The notes under the pieces were generated by a model. It saw only the letters and a program-made list of their open reading frames with translations, was not told the DNA's origin and did no database searches. A program made the position numbers and the translations under genes. A stretch of DNA of 64,000 bases from Nocardioides bizhenqiangii (GTDB lineage: Bacteria; Actinomycetota; Actinomycetes; Propionibacteriales; Nocardioidaceae). The stretch covers positions 2,417,501-2,481,500 of the forward strand of contig NZ_CP141059.1 in the NCBI RefSeq assembly GCF_034661235.1. Direction: 5' to 3'. Shown piece by piece: positions 51,264-61,059 of the stretch; position 1 is the first letter of the stretch; every line of letters starts with the position of its first letter.

Positions 51264-52193
51264 GTGCCGGCCGTCGTTGAGATCACCGATCTCCGCATGT
51301 CGTACGGCGGGAAGGTGGCCGTCGACGGGCTGTCGCTCGAGGTCGCGGCCGACACGATCACCGCCGTGCTCGGCCCGAACGGAGCCGGCAAGACGACGAC
51401 CCTGGAGACCTGCGAGGGCTATCGCCGGCCGCACGAGGGCAGGGTCCGGGTGCTCGGGCTCGATCCCGTTGCCGACCGTCGGGCACTGATGCCACGGATC
51501 GGGGTGATGCTCCAGGCCGGCGGTGCCTGGAGTGGGGTCCGCGCGGACGAGATGCTCCGCCACGTCGCCCGGCTGCACGCCCACCCGCTCGACATCGGGT
51601 TGCTCATGGACCGGCTCGCCCTGCACGACTGCGGTCGGACGCCGTATCGCCGGCTGTCGGGTGGGCAGCAGCAGCGGCTGGGCCTCGCCATGGCGCTCGT
51701 CGGCCGACCGGAGCTGGTCTTCGTCGACGAGCCCACCGCCGGCCTCGACCCCCAGGTACGCCGCACCGTCTGGGAGCTGCTCGAGGAGCTGCGGGCCGAC
51801 GGCGTGACCGTCGTGCTGACGACGCACTACCTCGAGGAGGCCGAGCGGCTCGCCGACCAGGTGCACATCCTCGACAAGGGAAAGCTGGTCGCCAGCGGCT
51901 CGCCGCTCGAGCTCACCCGGGGCGGCACCGTGGCCACCATCCGGCTCGTCGTCACGCAGCCGTTCCCCCCGGGTGCTCCCGAGTCGCTCGCCTCGGCACT
52001 AGGGGCGGCCACCGAGCTGGTGGTGCTCGACCGGCACAGCCTCCAGGTCTCCGGACCGGCGGACGGCTCGACCCTGGCGGTCGTTTCCCGCTGGTGCGAG
52101 GAGCACGGCGTGCTCCCCGAGTCGCTGACGCTCGGCCAGCGCAACCTCGAGGACGTCTTCCTCGAGCTCACCGGACGCGAGACGACCACGTGA
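51264..52193 (+). CDS. ABC exporter ATP-binding protein (DrrA/CcmA type)
   Basis: 309-residue ATPase: Walker A GPNGAGKTTTLE, Q-loop MLQAGGAWSG, signature LSGGQQQRLGLAMALV, Walker B LVFVDEPTAGLD, and TTHYLEEAERLAD. C-terminal regulatory part (about residues 225-309) is of the DrrA/daunorubicin-exporter kind. Conserved position next to the permease and ctaA is known from many actinobacteria. Its stop overlaps the permease start (GTGA). Confidence 0.93.
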   Translation: MPAVVEITDLRMSYGGKVAVDGLSLEVAADTITAVLGPNGAGKTTTLETCEGYRRPHEGRVRVLGLDPVADRRALMPRIGVMLQAGGAWSGVRADEMLRHVARLHAHPLDIGLLMDRLALHDCGRTPYRRLSGGQQQRLGLAMALVGRPELVFVDEPTAGLDPQVRRTVWELLEELRADGVTVVLTTHYLEEAERLADQVHILDKGKLVASGSPLELTRGGTVATIRLVVTQPFPPGAPESLASALGAATELVVLDRHSLQVSGPADGSTLAVVSRWCEEHGVLPESLTLGQRNLEDVFLELTGRETTT

Positions 52194-52972
52194 ATACCCC
52201 GCAAGACCTGAGCGTCGGCACCTTCGCTCCCGCGCCGGGCGCCGCCCCCCTCGGACGGCAGGTGCTGGCCCAGGCGGCGATGGAGACCCGGCTGCTGCTG
52301 CGCAACGGCGAGCAGCTGCTGCTCGCCGTCGTGATCCCGCTGCTCGTCCTCGTCGGCGCGGTCCGGGGAGCGCCCCGGCTCGACCTCGACTCCCCGCACA
52401 CCTCGGTCGACGTGCTGACCCCGGGGGTGCTGGCGCTGGCCGTGATGTCGACGGCCTTCACGTCGCTGGCGATCGCGACCGGGTTCGAGCGGCGGTACGG
52501 CGTCCTCAAGCGCCTCGGCGCTGCTCCCCTGACCCGGGGCGCGCTCCTCGGCGGCAAGATCGGCGCGCTGCTGTGCGTGGAGGTGCTGCAGTTCCTGGTG
52601 CTCGGGGCCGCCGGTCTGCTGCTCGGGTGGTCGCCCGACATCGACGTGGTGGGGCTGGTCCTCGCGGTCCTGCTCGGGACGGCGGCGTTCGCGGGGCTCG
52701 GCATGCTCCTGGCGGGCACGCTGCGGGCGGAGGCGACCCTCGCGGCGGCCAACCTGGTCTACCTGCTGCTGCTCGCGGGCGGCGCCGTCGTGCTCCCCGC
52801 GGCGGCTTACGGCGAGCTCGGCGACGTCGTCTCGTGGCTGCCGTCGGGCGCGCTCGGCGAGGCCATGCGCGCTGCCTGCGAAGGCAGTGTCGCCGTCCGT
52901 GAACTGGTGGTGCTCGCCGCGTGGGCCGTCGCCGGCGGCGCCGCGGCGGCCCGGTGGTTCCGGTGGGAGTGA
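52190..52972 (+). CDS. ABC-2 type exporter permease
   Basis: 260 residues with about six helices: EQLLLAVVIPLLVLVGAV, LTPGVLALAVMSTAFTSLAI, FLVLGAAGLLLGW, GLVLAVLLGTAAFAGLGMLLAG, VYLLLLAGGAVVLPAAAYG and LVVLAAWAVAGGAAAARW. It pairs with the DrrA-type ATPase. The substrate is unknown; the block next to ctaA is widely kept in actinobacteria, which suggests a part in respiratory complex or envelope homeostasis. GTG 52190 overlaps the ATPase stop; its own stop overlaps ctaA (GTGA). Confidence 0.9.
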   Translation: MNTPQDLSVGTFAPAPGAAPLGRQVLAQAAMETRLLLRNGEQLLLAVVIPLLVLVGAVRGAPRLDLDSPHTSVDVLTPGVLALAVMSTAFTSLAIATGFERRYGVLKRLGAAPLTRGALLGGKIGALLCVEVLQFLVLGAAGLLLGWSPDIDVVGLVLAVLLGTAAFAGLGMLLAGTLRAEATLAAANLVYLLLLAGGAVVLPAAAYGELGDVVSWLPSGALGEAMRAACEGSVAVRELVVLAAWAVAGGAAAARWFRWE

Positions 52973-53865
52973 CCGCGGCGGTGCGCACCGCCCCGTCCCG
53001 GCTCCTCGTCCCTCTGTCCTGGGCCAACCTGGTCGCGAACATCGGGATCGTCCTCACCGGCGGTGCCGTCCGGCTGACCGGCTCCGGCCTGGGCTGCCCG
53101 ACCTGGCCCCGGTGCACCGAGGAGTCGTACGTCGTGCACGACGAGCTCGGGATCAACGGCGCGATCGAGTTCGGCAACCGGATGCTGACCTTCGTGCTGG
53201 TCGCGATCGCCGTCGCCTGCTGGGCCGCCGCACTCGCCCACGCGCGGCGGGACTGCGGCGGCGACCGGCGTCCCCTCCTCATCGCCACCGTCATCGCGCT
53301 CGGCATCCCCGCGCAGGCTGTCATCGGCGGCATCACCGTCCACACCGACCTGAACCCCTGGGTGGTCGCGCTGCACCTGCTGGTGTCGATGGCGATCATC
53401 GGCGCCTGCGTCCTGCTGCTCGACCGACTGGTCGGCCGGCCCCGGGCGTGGGCGCTGCCCTGGACGCGCCGCGCCGCCCTCGCCACCTTCGTCGCCGGGT
53501 GGGTGGTGCTCTACCTCGGCACCGTGGTCACCGGCTCCGGTCCCCACAGCGGCGACGAGGACTCGCGCCGGACCGGGCTCGACCCCGGGACCATGTCCCA
53601 CGTCCACGCGTGGGCGGTCTACGTGTTGGTCGCCCTGACCATCGCGACGGTCGTGCTGGCGCGTCGCGACGGCAACCTGCCGCTGCGCACCGCCGCCCTC
53701 GCGCTGCTCGCCGTCGAGGCCGGGCAGGGAGTCGTCGGCTACACGCAGTACTTCCTCGACCTGCCGATCGCGCTGGTCCTCCTGCACATGCTCGGGGCCG
53801 CTCTCACCGCGGCCGCGCTCGCCTGGGTCGCGATCTCCACCTGGGCACACCAGCCCACAGGCTGA
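52969..53865 (+). CDS. ctaA: heme A synthase CtaA (COX15 family)
   Basis: 298 residues with about eight transmembrane helices. It oxidises the methyl group of heme O to make heme A for cytochrome c oxidase. Family features: IVLTGGAVRLTGSGLGCPTWP with the Cys of the N-terminal half, EFGNRMLTFVL, VIGGITVHTDLNPWVVALHLL, GPHSGDEDSRRTGLDP with a nearby MSHVHAWAVYVL, and LLHMLGAALTAAAL; the four His residues in the two halves bind hemes. GTG 52969 overlaps the permease stop. ctaB is the convergent gene at 54169. Confidence 0.94.
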   Translation: MTAAVRTAPSRLLVPLSWANLVANIGIVLTGGAVRLTGSGLGCPTWPRCTEESYVVHDELGINGAIEFGNRMLTFVLVAIAVACWAAALAHARRDCGGDRRPLLIATVIALGIPAQAVIGGITVHTDLNPWVVALHLLVSMAIIGACVLLLDRLVGRPRAWALPWTRRAALATFVAGWVVLYLGTVVTGSGPHSGDEDSRRTGLDPGTMSHVHAWAVYVLVALTIATVVLARRDGNLPLRTAALALLAVEAGQGVVGYTQYFLDLPIALVLLHMLGAALTAAALAWVAISTWAHQPTG

Positions 53866-53894
53866 GGAGCGGGCCGGCCCGACGGCACCTCCCC

Positions 53895-53926
53895 GGGACG
53901 TTGGCGTTGGAGCGCGCCGACGTCCC
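53895..53926 (+). terminator. strong hairpin downstream of ctaA
   Basis: GGGACGTTGGCG (53895-53906) and CGCCGACGTCCC (53915-53926) form a 12-bp RNA stem (one G-U) with an 8-nt loop, 29 nt after the ctaA stop. No T-tract. Confidence 0.6.
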
Positions 53927-54071
53927 GAGGGGCGTGCATCGTCGTCCAAGGAGGGCTCGACCGGCGACCGGGGCACCGGTCCACCTGCCGAACGGCGTCC
54001 CGCGAGGAACACCTGACACGATGGAACCAGGATTTTCGGAACCGGTCACGTCTTTGCCACACGTCGCGATC

Positions 54072-54089
54072 ACATCCGATATCGGATGT
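54072..54089. promoter_or_regulatory. perfect 18-bp palindrome, GntR-type operator
   Basis: ACATCCGATATCGGATGT is perfectly symmetrical. FadR-subfamily GntR regulators of actinobacteria commonly use such CATCCGAT/ATCGGATG operators. It is in a convergent intergenic region, with no recognisable regulated gene on either side. Confidence 0.5.
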
Positions 54090-54168
54090 TAAACCTGACC
54101 GTGGAGCGCGGTTTCGTCAGCGTTCGGCGGCGGTCACCAGCGGATTCGCAAGTGCCGGCGAGGGCCGC

Positions 54169-55143
54169 TCAGCGCAGCAGCGGATCGATGGCGACGGCGA
54201 CGAACAGCAGCGAGAGATAGAGGTTGCTGCTGTGGAAGAGGTGCATCGGGCGGATGACGGAGAGGTCCTCGGTGTCCCGCGCGCGACGCTCCAGCTGGTG
54301 GGCCTGCACCAGGAAGACCGCACCGAGCACAGCCGCGGCGATCGGGTACAGCAGCCCGGTGCCGGCCACCGGCCACAGCACCAAGCTGGTCGCGACCATG
54401 ACCCAGCTGTAGGCGATGATCTGCCGGGCGACCGTGCGGGCCGAGCGGACCACGGGCAGCATCGGCACGTCGACCTGCTTGTAGTCCTCGCGGTAGCGCA
54501 GCGCGAGCGCCCAGGTGTGCGGCGGCGTCCAGAAGAACACCACCCCGAACAGGACGACGGGTGCCCAGGCGAGCTCGTTGGTGACCGCGGTCCAGCCGAT
54601 GAGGGCCGGGAAGCAGCCCGCGATGCCGCCCCACACGATGTTCTGGGTCGTCCGTCGCTTGAGCAGCATCGTGTAGCCGAAGACGTAGAAGGCGTTGGCC
54701 GCCACCGACAGCCCCGCCGACAGCGGGTTGACCCACGCGTAGAGGATCACCGTGGACAGGATCCCGAGCACAAACCCGAACACCAGCGCCGCTCGCGGGC
54801 TGATGATGTGCCGCGGCAGCGCCCGGCGGCGGGTGCGACGCATCTGCTCGTCGATGTCGCGGTCGTAGACGCAGTTGAAGACCGACGCGGAGCCCGCCGA
54901 CAACGCGCCACCGAGCACGGTCGCGACGACCAGTCCGAGGCCCGGCACCCCGCCCGCGGCGAAGAACATCACGGGGACCGTGGTGAGCAGCAGCAGCTCG
55001 ATCACGCGGGGCTTGGTCAGGCTGACGTACGCCATGACGACGTCGCGTGCCGACGCCCGCTCCAGCGCGGCTCCCGGCTCGACGACGCCGTTCACTCCGA
55101 CGACCAGCCGGGCGGCTGGGCGGTCAGGGTCGACGGTCGTCAC
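54169..55143 (-). CDS. ctaB: protoheme IX farnesyltransferase CtaB
   Basis: About 324 residues with nine transmembrane helices, a UbiA-type prenyltransferase. It adds the farnesyl tail to heme B to make heme O. The active-site aspartate motif is NCVYDRDIDEQMRRTRRRAL (DxxxD), and the second is in PVVRSARTVARQIIAYS region with YREDYKQVDVPMLP. GTG 55143 with GAGG spaced 6 nt fits; GTG 55155 is in frame four codons upstream. It diverges from tkt and converges on ctaA. Confidence 0.94.
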   Translation of the reverse strand: MTTVDPDRPAARLVVGVNGVVEPGAALERASARDVVMAYVSLTKPRVIELLLLTTVPVMFFAAGGVPGLGLVVATVLGGALSAGSASVFNCVYDRDIDEQMRRTRRRALPRHIISPRAALVFGFVLGILSTVILYAWVNPLSAGLSVAANAFYVFGYTMLLKRRTTQNIVWGGIAGCFPALIGWTAVTNELAWAPVVLFGVVFFWTPPHTWALALRYREDYKQVDVPMLPVVRSARTVARQIIAYSWVMVATSLVLWPVAGTGLLYPIAAAVLGAVFLVQAHQLERRARDTEDLSVIRPMHLFHSSNLYLSLLFVAVAIDPLLR

Positions 55144-55241
55144 AGGGAACCTCACGGCGCGGGGTTAGAGCGGCCCGAGTCTATCCGTGTTCGGGCTCGG
55201 TTCCGCCATCTGGCCCCTGTCGGGCCGTCGAGGGCGCTGAG

Positions 55242-55247
55242 TAGGCT
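55242..55247 (+). promoter_or_regulatory. -10 hexamer TAGGCT, leaderless start of tkt
   Basis: TAGGCT 7 nt before the ATG at 55255. Confidence 0.5.
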
Positions 55248-55254
55248 CGTGGGC

Positions 55255-57366
55255 ATGATCCCGGAGCTCGAGTGGACCGATCTGGACCGCAAGGCGGTCG
55301 ACACCGCGCGCGTCCTGGCGATGGATGCCGTGCAGAAGGTCGGGAACGGCCACCCCGGCACTGCGATGAGCCTGGCGCCGGCGGCGTACCTCCTCTTCCA
55401 GAAGGTGATGCGCCACGATCCCGCGGACCCCAACTGGATCTCGCGCGACCGGTTCGTGCTCAGCGCCGGCCACAGCTCGATCACGCTCTACACCCAGCTC
55501 TTCCTCGGTGGTTTCGGTCTCGAGCTCGACGACCTGAAGTCGCTGCGCACCTGGGGTTCCAAGACCCCCGGGCACCCCGAGTTCGGCCACACTGCCGGCG
55601 TCGAGGTGACCACCGGCCCGCTCGGCCAGGGGCTGGGCAACGCGGTCGGGATGGCGATGGCCGCCCGTCGCGAGCGCGGTCTCCTCGACCCGGGTGCGGC
55701 CCCCGGCGAGTCGCTGTTCGACCACCACATCTATGCCATCGCCTCCGACGGCGACCTCCAGGAGGGCGTCAGCAGTGAGACGTCCTCGATCGCCGGCACC
55801 CAGAAGCTGGGGAACCTGACGGTCATCTACGACGCCAACCGGATCTCCATCGAGGGCGACACCGACATCGCGTTCAACGAGGACGTGGCCAAGCGCTACG
55901 AGGCCTACGGCTGGCACGTCCAGACAGTCGACTGGACCAAGGGCGGCGACCACACCAACGGTGCCGACTACGCCGAGGACGTCCCCGCGCTGTACGAGGC
56001 GATCAAGGCCGCCGACGCGGTGACCGACCAGCCCTCGATGATCGTGCTGCGGACGATCATCGCCTGGCCCGCGCCCAACGCGCAGAACACCGAGGCCGCG
56101 CACGGGTCGGCGCTCGGTGACGACGAGGTCGCCGCGACCAAGGAGGTGCTCGGGTTCGACCCGGCGCGGAAGTTCGAGGTGCCGGACGACGTCCTCGAGC
56201 ACACCCGCTCACTCCTGCAGCGCGGCAAGGCGTGGGGCGCCGAGTGGGACCTGAAGTACGACGCCTGGGCCGCCGAGCACCACGAGCAGGCTGCGCTGCT
56301 GTTCCGGATGAAGGGTCGGGCGCTGCCCGAGGGCCTGGAGGACGCCCTGCCGAGCTTCCCCGCCGACGCCAAGGGCGTCGCCACCCGGGCTGCATCCGGC
56401 CAGGTCATCAACGCGATCGCTCCCGTCATGCCGGAGCTGTGGGGAGGGTCGGCCGACCTCGCCGGCTCCAACAACACGACCATCAAGGGCGCGCCGTCGT
56501 TCCTCCCGAAGGATCGTTCGGTCGAGGACTGGAAGGGAGACCCGCTCGAGGGTCGCGTCCTCCACTTCGGCATCCGCGAGCACGGCATGGGCGCGATCAT
56601 GAACGGCATCGCCGCCCACGGCGGCACCCGGGTCTTCGGCGGGACCTTCCTGACCTTCTCCGACTACATGCGTGGCTCGGTCCGGGTGGCGGCACTGATG
56701 CAGGCGCCGGTCATCTACGTCTGGACCCACGACTCGATCGGCCTCGGTGAGGACGGTCCGACGCACCAGCCGGTCGAGCACCTCTGGGCGCTCCGCGGGA
56801 TCCCGGGGCTCGACATCGTGCGCCCGGCCGACGCCAACGAGACGGCGGCGGCGTGGTTGCAGATCCTCAAGAACACCGACCGTCCGGCCGGGCTGATCCT
56901 GACCCGCCAGAACGTCCCGACGTTCCCGCGCGGCGAGGACGGCTTCGCGACGACCGCCGACGTCGGCAAGGGCGGCTACGTGCTGGTCGAGGCCGACGGC
57001 GCCCAGCCCGACGTGATCCTGATCGGCACCGGGTCGGAGGTCCAGCTGGCGGTGCAGGCGCGCGAGCTGCTCGCGGCCGACGGCATCAACGCCCGCGTCG
57101 TCTCGATGCCCTCGATCGAGTGGTTCGAGCAGCAGACCCAGGCCTACCGCGACGAGGTCATCCCGCCGACCGTCAAGGCGCGCGTCAGCGTCGAAGCCGG
57201 CATCAAGCAGGGCTGGCGGGAGTACGTCGGCGACGCCGGTCAGATGGTGAGCCTGGAGCGGTTCGGCGCCTCCGCCGACGGCGCCCGCATATTCAACGAG
57301 TTCGGCTTCACCGGCGAAGCCGTCGCACAAGCCGCCAAGGACAGCATCGAGGCTGCGGCCAGGTAG
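55255..57366 (+). CDS. tkt: transketolase
   Basis: 703-residue thiamine diphosphate enzyme of the pentose phosphate and Calvin-type reactions: [20 protein letters not shown], the ThDP/Mg motif region [13 protein letters not shown] to [10 protein letters not shown], and the pyrimidine domain with [29 protein letters not shown] and a C-terminal domain with [12 protein letters not shown]. Length is normal for bacterial transketolase. Likely leaderless from the -10 box 7 nt ahead of its ATG. Head of the tkt-tal-pgi-pgl group. Confidence 0.97.
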   Translation: MIPELEWTDLDRKAVDTARVLAMDAVQKVGNGHPGTAMSLAPAAYLLFQKVMRHDPADPNWISRDRFVLSAGHSSITLYTQLFLGGFGLELDDLKSLRTWGSKTPGHPEFGHTAGVEVTTGPLGQGLGNAVGMAMAARRERGLLDPGAAPGESLFDHHIYAIASDGDLQEGVSSETSSIAGTQKLGNLTVIYDANRISIEGDTDIAFNEDVAKRYEAYGWHVQTVDWTKGGDHTNGADYAEDVPALYEAIKAADAVTDQPSMIVLRTIIAWPAPNAQNTEAAHGSALGDDEVAATKEVLGFDPARKFEVPDDVLEHTRSLLQRGKAWGAEWDLKYDAWAAEHHEQAALLFRMKGRALPEGLEDALPSFPADAKGVATRAASGQVINAIAPVMPELWGGSADLAGSNNTTIKGAPSFLPKDRSVEDWKGDPLEGRVLHFGIREHGMGAIMNGIAAHGGTRVFGGTFLTFSDYMRGSVRVAALMQAPVIYVWTHDSIGLGEDGPTHQPVEHLWALRGIPGLDIVRPADANETAAAWLQILKNTDRPAGLILTRQNVPTFPRGEDGFATTADVGKGGYVLVEADGAQPDVILIGTGSEVQLAVQARELLAADGINARVVSMPSIEWFEQQTQAYRDEVIPPTVKARVSVEAGIKQGWREYVGDAGQMVSLERFGASADGARIFNEFGFTGEAVAQAAKDSIEAAAR

Positions 57367-57430
57367 GCACGACCATCGACCCCGACGCATCGACGAGCTC
57401 GGCGAGCGTCTGCTCACAAAGGAGAACCCC

Positions 57431-58525
57431 ATGAGTGACCGTCTGAAGGCACTGGCCGACGCCGGTGTGTCCATCTGGCTCGACGACCTGTCGCGCGAGC
57501 GGATCGAGACCGGCAACCTGGCCGACCTCGTCGCCGAGAAGTCGGTCGTCGGCGTCACGACCAACCCGACCATCTTCGCGTCGGCGATCTCCGACGGCGA
57601 GCGCTACGACGAGCAGGTGCGTTCCCTCATCAAGGAGGGCGCCGACGTCGACAAGGTCATCTTCGAGCTGACCACCGAGGACGTCCGCAACGCCTGCGAC
57701 GTGCTGGCCACGGTGGCCGACGGTTCATCCTCCGACGGCCGGGTGTCGATCGAGGTCGAGCCCATCCTGGCGAACGACACCGACGGCACCATCGCCTCGG
57801 CAAAGGCGCTGTGGTCGGCCGTCGACCGCCCCAACGCACTCATCAAGATCCCCGCGACCCTCGAGGGACTGCCGGCGATCACCGCCGCGATCGCCGAGGG
57901 CATCAGCGTCAACGTGACGCTGATCTTTTCCACCGAGCGCTACCGGACCGTGATGCACGCCTACCTGTCCGGACTGGAGCAGGCGAAGGACAACGGCCTC
58001 GACCTCGCTCAGATCCAGTCGGTCGCGTCGTTCTTCGTGTCCCGGGTCGACACCGAGATCGACAAGCGACTGGACGCCATCGGCTCCGACGAGGCGCTCG
58101 CGCTGCGCGGCAAGGCCGCCGTCGCGAACGCCCGGCTCGCCTACGCCGCGTTCGAGGAGGTCATTGCGTCGGACCGCTGGCAGGCTCTGGCCGCAGCCGG
58201 AGCCAAGCAGCAGCGTCCGCTCTGGGCGTCGACCGGCGTGAAGAACCCGGACTACTCCGACACCCTCTACGTGACCGACCTCGTGGTCTCCGGCACCGTC
58301 AACACGATGCCGGAGAAGACCATGGAGGCGTTCGCCGACCACGGCGAGGTGAAGGGAGACCAGGTCTCCGGTCGGGCGCAGGAGGCAAAGGCGCTCTTCG
58401 ACCAGCTCAGCGAGGTGGGGGTCGACCTCGACGACGTGTTCCTCGTGCTGGAGACCGAGGGCGTCGACAAGTTCAAGAAGTCGTGGCTCGAGCTGGTGGA
58501 GACCGTCAAGGGCCAGATGGGCTGA
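57431..58525 (+). CDS. tal: transaldolase
   Basis: 364 residues, the larger actinobacterial form (TalB-like) of transaldolase. The Schiff-base Lys is in [11 protein letters not shown] (about residue 138), after [14 protein letters not shown] and [31 protein letters not shown] and [13 protein letters not shown] are other family blocks. AAAGGAG is an excellent ribosome binding site before the ATG, so unlike its neighbours it has a leader. It follows tkt by 64 nt. Confidence 0.96.
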   Translation: MSDRLKALADAGVSIWLDDLSRERIETGNLADLVAEKSVVGVTTNPTIFASAISDGERYDEQVRSLIKEGADVDKVIFELTTEDVRNACDVLATVADGSSSDGRVSIEVEPILANDTDGTIASAKALWSAVDRPNALIKIPATLEGLPAITAAIAEGISVNVTLIFSTERYRTVMHAYLSGLEQAKDNGLDLAQIQSVASFFVSRVDTEIDKRLDAIGSDEALALRGKAAVANARLAYAAFEEVIASDRWQALAAAGAKQQRPLWASTGVKNPDYSDTLYVTDLVVSGTVNTMPEKTMEAFADHGEVKGDQVSGRAQEAKALFDQLSEVGVDLDDVFLVLETEGVDKFKKSWLELVETVKGQMG

Positions 58526-58527
58526 CG

Positions 58528-60159
58528 GTGGACCCGACGACGACCCCGGCATGGGAGCGGTTGACCGACCTCGCCGCCGCGGGCACGCCGGACCTGCGCA
58601 CCGCGTTCGACGAGGACCCCGCCCGCGCCGAGCGGCTCACCTTCGACGCGGGTGACCTCCACGTCGACCTGTCCAAGAACCTCGTCGACGACTCAGTCCT
58701 CGGCGCACTCGTCGACCTGGCGCGTGCGGTGGGGCTCGAGGAGCGCCGCGACGCCATGCTCGCCGGTGAGCACATCAACGTGACCGAGGACCGCGCGGTG
58801 CTCCACACCGCGCTGCGGCAACCGCCCGGCGCGCAGCTCGAGGTCGACGGGCAGGATGCCGTGGGTGACGTGCACGCCGTGCTCCAGCGGGTCTACGCCT
58901 TCGCCGAGCAGGTGCGGTCGGGCCAGTGGCGCGGCGCCACCGGCGAGCGCATCCGCACCGTCGTCAACATCGGGATCGGCGGGTCGGACCTGGGGCCGGT
59001 CATGGCCTACGAGGCGCTCAAGCCCTACCGCCAGGACGGGATCGAGTGCCGCTTCATCAGCAACATCGACCCCACCGACGCGGCCGAGAAGCTGTCCGGC
59101 CTCGATCCGGCGACGACGCTCTTCATCGTCGCCAGCAAGACCTTCGGGACGCTCGAGACGCTCACCAACGCGCGGTTGTGCCGCAGTTGGCTGCTCGACG
59201 GGCTGGACCAGGCACCGGGGGCCGTCGCCCGGCACTTCGTCGCCGTGTCGACCGCCCTCGACAAGGTCGAGGCGTTCGGCATCGACCCGGCCAACGCCTT
59301 CGGCTTCTGGGACTGGGTCGGTGGTCGCTACTCGGTCGACTCCGCCATCGGCACCTCGCTGGTGATCGCGATCGGCCCGGAGCGGTTCGCCGAGTTCCTC
59401 GCCGGCTTCCACACGATCGACGACCACTTCCGCGAGCTGCCCCTCGAGCGCAACGTGCCGGCGCTGATGGGGCTGCTGAACATCTGGTACGTCAACTTCC
59501 TGGGCGCGCAGACGCACGCCGTACTCCCCTATGCGCAGTCGCTGCACCGGTTCGCTGCCTACCTCCAGCAGCTGACCATGGAGAGCAACGGCAAGGGCGT
59601 GCGCTGGGACGGCTCTCCGGTGACCACCGACACCGGCGAGGTGTTCTGGGGTGAGCCGGGCACGAACGGCCAGCACGCGTTCTACCAGCTCATCCACCAG
59701 GGCACCCGGCTGATCCCGTGCGACTTCATCGCCGTCGCCAACCCGGCGTACCCGCTGCAGGACGGCGACGTCGACGTCCACGAGCTGTTCCTCGCCAACT
59801 TCTTCGCCCAGACCAAGGCGCTGGCGTTCGGCAAGACCGCCGACGAGGTCCGGGCCGAGGGCACGCCCGAGGAGATCGTCCCGGCCCGGGTGTTCACCGG
59901 CAACCGGCCCACGACGTCGATCATGGCGCCGGAGCTGTCGCCGTCGGTCCTGGGGCAGCTGATCGCTCTCTACGAGCACATCACCTTCACCCAGGGCGTC
60001 ATCTGGGGCATCGACAGCTTCGACCAGTGGGGAGTCGAGCTCGGCAAGCAGCTCGCGCAGCAGATCACCCCCGCGGTGGCGGGCGACGACGCGGCGATCG
60101 CGCAGCAGGACCCCTCGACCCGCGCGTTGATCGACTACTACCGGAGGCACCGACCTTGA
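58528..60159 (+). CDS. pgi: glucose-6-phosphate isomerase
   Basis: 543 residues. Interconverts glucose 6-phosphate and fructose 6-phosphate. Key parts: [53 protein letters not shown], the catalytic Glu in [11 protein letters not shown], and the His in [19 protein letters not shown] 58528 starts 2 nt after the tal stop. Its stop overlaps the TTG start of the next gene (pgl). In the usual actinobacterial layout zwf and opcA lie here, between pgi or tal and pgl; they are missing. Confidence 0.96.
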   Translation: MDPTTTPAWERLTDLAAAGTPDLRTAFDEDPARAERLTFDAGDLHVDLSKNLVDDSVLGALVDLARAVGLEERRDAMLAGEHINVTEDRAVLHTALRQPPGAQLEVDGQDAVGDVHAVLQRVYAFAEQVRSGQWRGATGERIRTVVNIGIGGSDLGPVMAYEALKPYRQDGIECRFISNIDPTDAAEKLSGLDPATTLFIVASKTFGTLETLTNARLCRSWLLDGLDQAPGAVARHFVAVSTALDKVEAFGIDPANAFGFWDWVGGRYSVDSAIGTSLVIAIGPERFAEFLAGFHTIDDHFRELPLERNVPALMGLLNIWYVNFLGAQTHAVLPYAQSLHRFAAYLQQLTMESNGKGVRWDGSPVTTDTGEVFWGEPGTNGQHAFYQLIHQGTRLIPCDFIAVANPAYPLQDGDVDVHELFLANFFAQTKALAFGKTADEVRAEGTPEEIVPARVFTGNRPTTSIMAPELSPSVLGQLIALYEHITFTQGVIWGIDSFDQWGVELGKQLAQQITPAVAGDDAAIAQQDPSTRALIDYYRRHRP

Positions 60160-60890
60160 TCGCCGACCGACCGCCCCCCTTGATCGAGGTCCAGCCCGAC
60201 GCGGAGACCCTGGCCACCGCTGTCGCCGGCGAGCTGCTCAACCGCATCGCCGATGCGCAGGCGGCCGGAAACGTGCCCCACATCGGCCTGACCGGCGGCA
60301 CGATCGCCGACGCCGTCCACCGCGAGGTCGCCCGGATGGCCGCGGACTCCGGCGTCGACTGGGGCACGGTTCACTTCTGGTTCGGCGACGAGAGGTTCGT
60401 CGCGGCCGACTCCCCCGATCGCAATGCCCTCCAGGCCCGTGCGGCGTTCCTCGACGCGGTCGCCGCGACGCGGGTGCACGAGGTGCCGGCCGCCGACCAG
60501 GTTGCGGACGCGGAGGCCGCCGCGGCGGCGTACGCCGACGACGTGCGGACCGAGGGCGGTGGCGCCTTCGACGTACTCATGCTCGGAATCGGTCCGGACG
60601 GCCACGTCGCGTCGCTGTTCCCCGGCCATCCGGCTCTCGAGGTCGCCGACACGGTCGCGGCCGCGGTCCACGACTCCCCCAAGCCGCCGCCCGACCGGGT
60701 GACCCTCACCTTCGAAGCGCTTGAACGCTCGCACGCGGTCTGGTTCCTCGCCTCCGGCGACGCCAAGGCGGGCGCCGTCGCCCGCGCCCTCGCTGACGAC
60801 GGCACCGTGGCCCAGACCCCCGCCCGCGGCGTCCGCGGCCTGGTCGAGACGACGTTCTTCCTCGACCACGCCGCCGCCTCCCGCCTCTGA
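60156..60890 (+). CDS. pgl: 6-phosphogluconolactonase
   Basis: 244 residues of the NagB/6-phosphogluconolactonase fold, which hydrolyses 6-phosphogluconolactone: [54 protein letters not shown] [18 protein letters not shown] and a helical C-terminus. The start is a TTG at 60156 overlapping the pgi stop (TTGA), which is rare but gives the right N-terminus. It is now directly next to pgi because zwf/opcA are absent. Its stop codon lies inside the first repeat unit of the downstream array. Confidence 0.95.
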   Translation: MIADRPPPLIEVQPDAETLATAVAGELLNRIADAQAAGNVPHIGLTGGTIADAVHREVARMAADSGVDWGTVHFWFGDERFVAADSPDRNALQARAAFLDAVAATRVHEVPAADQVADAEAAAAAYADDVRTEGGGAFDVLMLGIGPDGHVASLFPGHPALEVADTVAAAVHDSPKPPPDRVTLTFEALERSHAVWFLASGDAKAGAVARALADDGTVAQTPARGVRGLVETTFFLDHAAASRL

Positions 60891-60988
60891 CGCCGACCCG
60901 GCTCATCTCAACGCCGACCCGGCTCATCTCAACGCCGACCCGGCTCATCTCAACGCCGACCTGGCTCGTTTGAACGGGCCGGGTCGGC
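60886..60988 (+). repeat. left 21-nt repeat array of the nuclease cassette
   Basis: Four head-to-tail units at 60892, 60913, 60934 and 60955. Unit: GCCGACCCGGCT followed by CATCTCAAC (three exact copies); the fourth has GCCGACCTGGCT followed by CGTTTGAAC and is met by an inverted half CGGGCCGGGTCGGC. The end of the array (60955-60988) folds into a 14-bp RNA stem with loop TTTGAA. The outer edge includes the stop codon of pgl. Confidence 0.85.
60955..60988 (+). terminator. 14-bp hairpin at the inner end of the left array
   Basis: GCCGACCTGGCTCG and CGGGCCGGGTCGGC pair over 14 bp in RNA (two G-U) with the loop TTTGAA. Lies 65 nt after the pgl stop; it may act as a terminator for the tkt operon. 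Confidence 0.55.
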
Positions 60989-61059
60989 AAATCACGCGCT
61001 CATCCACAGGTCCGCGAACGCCAGGTGTACGCCTGACTGCTCACGGGCAGCCCGCGTCC

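Larger units (their letters stand above)
53866..54168. other. 303-nt gap between ctaA and ctaB
   Basis: The gap between the two convergent genes has a strong hairpin at 53895-53926, and an exact 18-bp palindrome at 54072-54089. No convincing gene is seen. A short open frame on the minus strand (54073-53804, 89 codons) starts at the edge of the palindrome, but its C-terminus is Arg-rich and looks non-coding. Confidence 0.6.

Noticed and set aside
53804..54073. 89-codon minus-strand gene next to the 18-bp palindrome
   Set aside because: Ends in an Arg/Pro-rich tail over the ctaA terminator and antisense to ctaA; no recognisable domain.
54232..55254. Long plus-strand frame running into transketolase
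   Set aside because: The upstream part is antisense to ctaB and has no protein-like character; transketolase starts at 55255.
60721..61059. N-terminal extension of the nuclease-like gene through the left repeat array
   Set aside because: It would translate the 21-nt repeats (ADPAHLN units) and overlap pgl out of frame; no conserved residues lie before ATG 61060.
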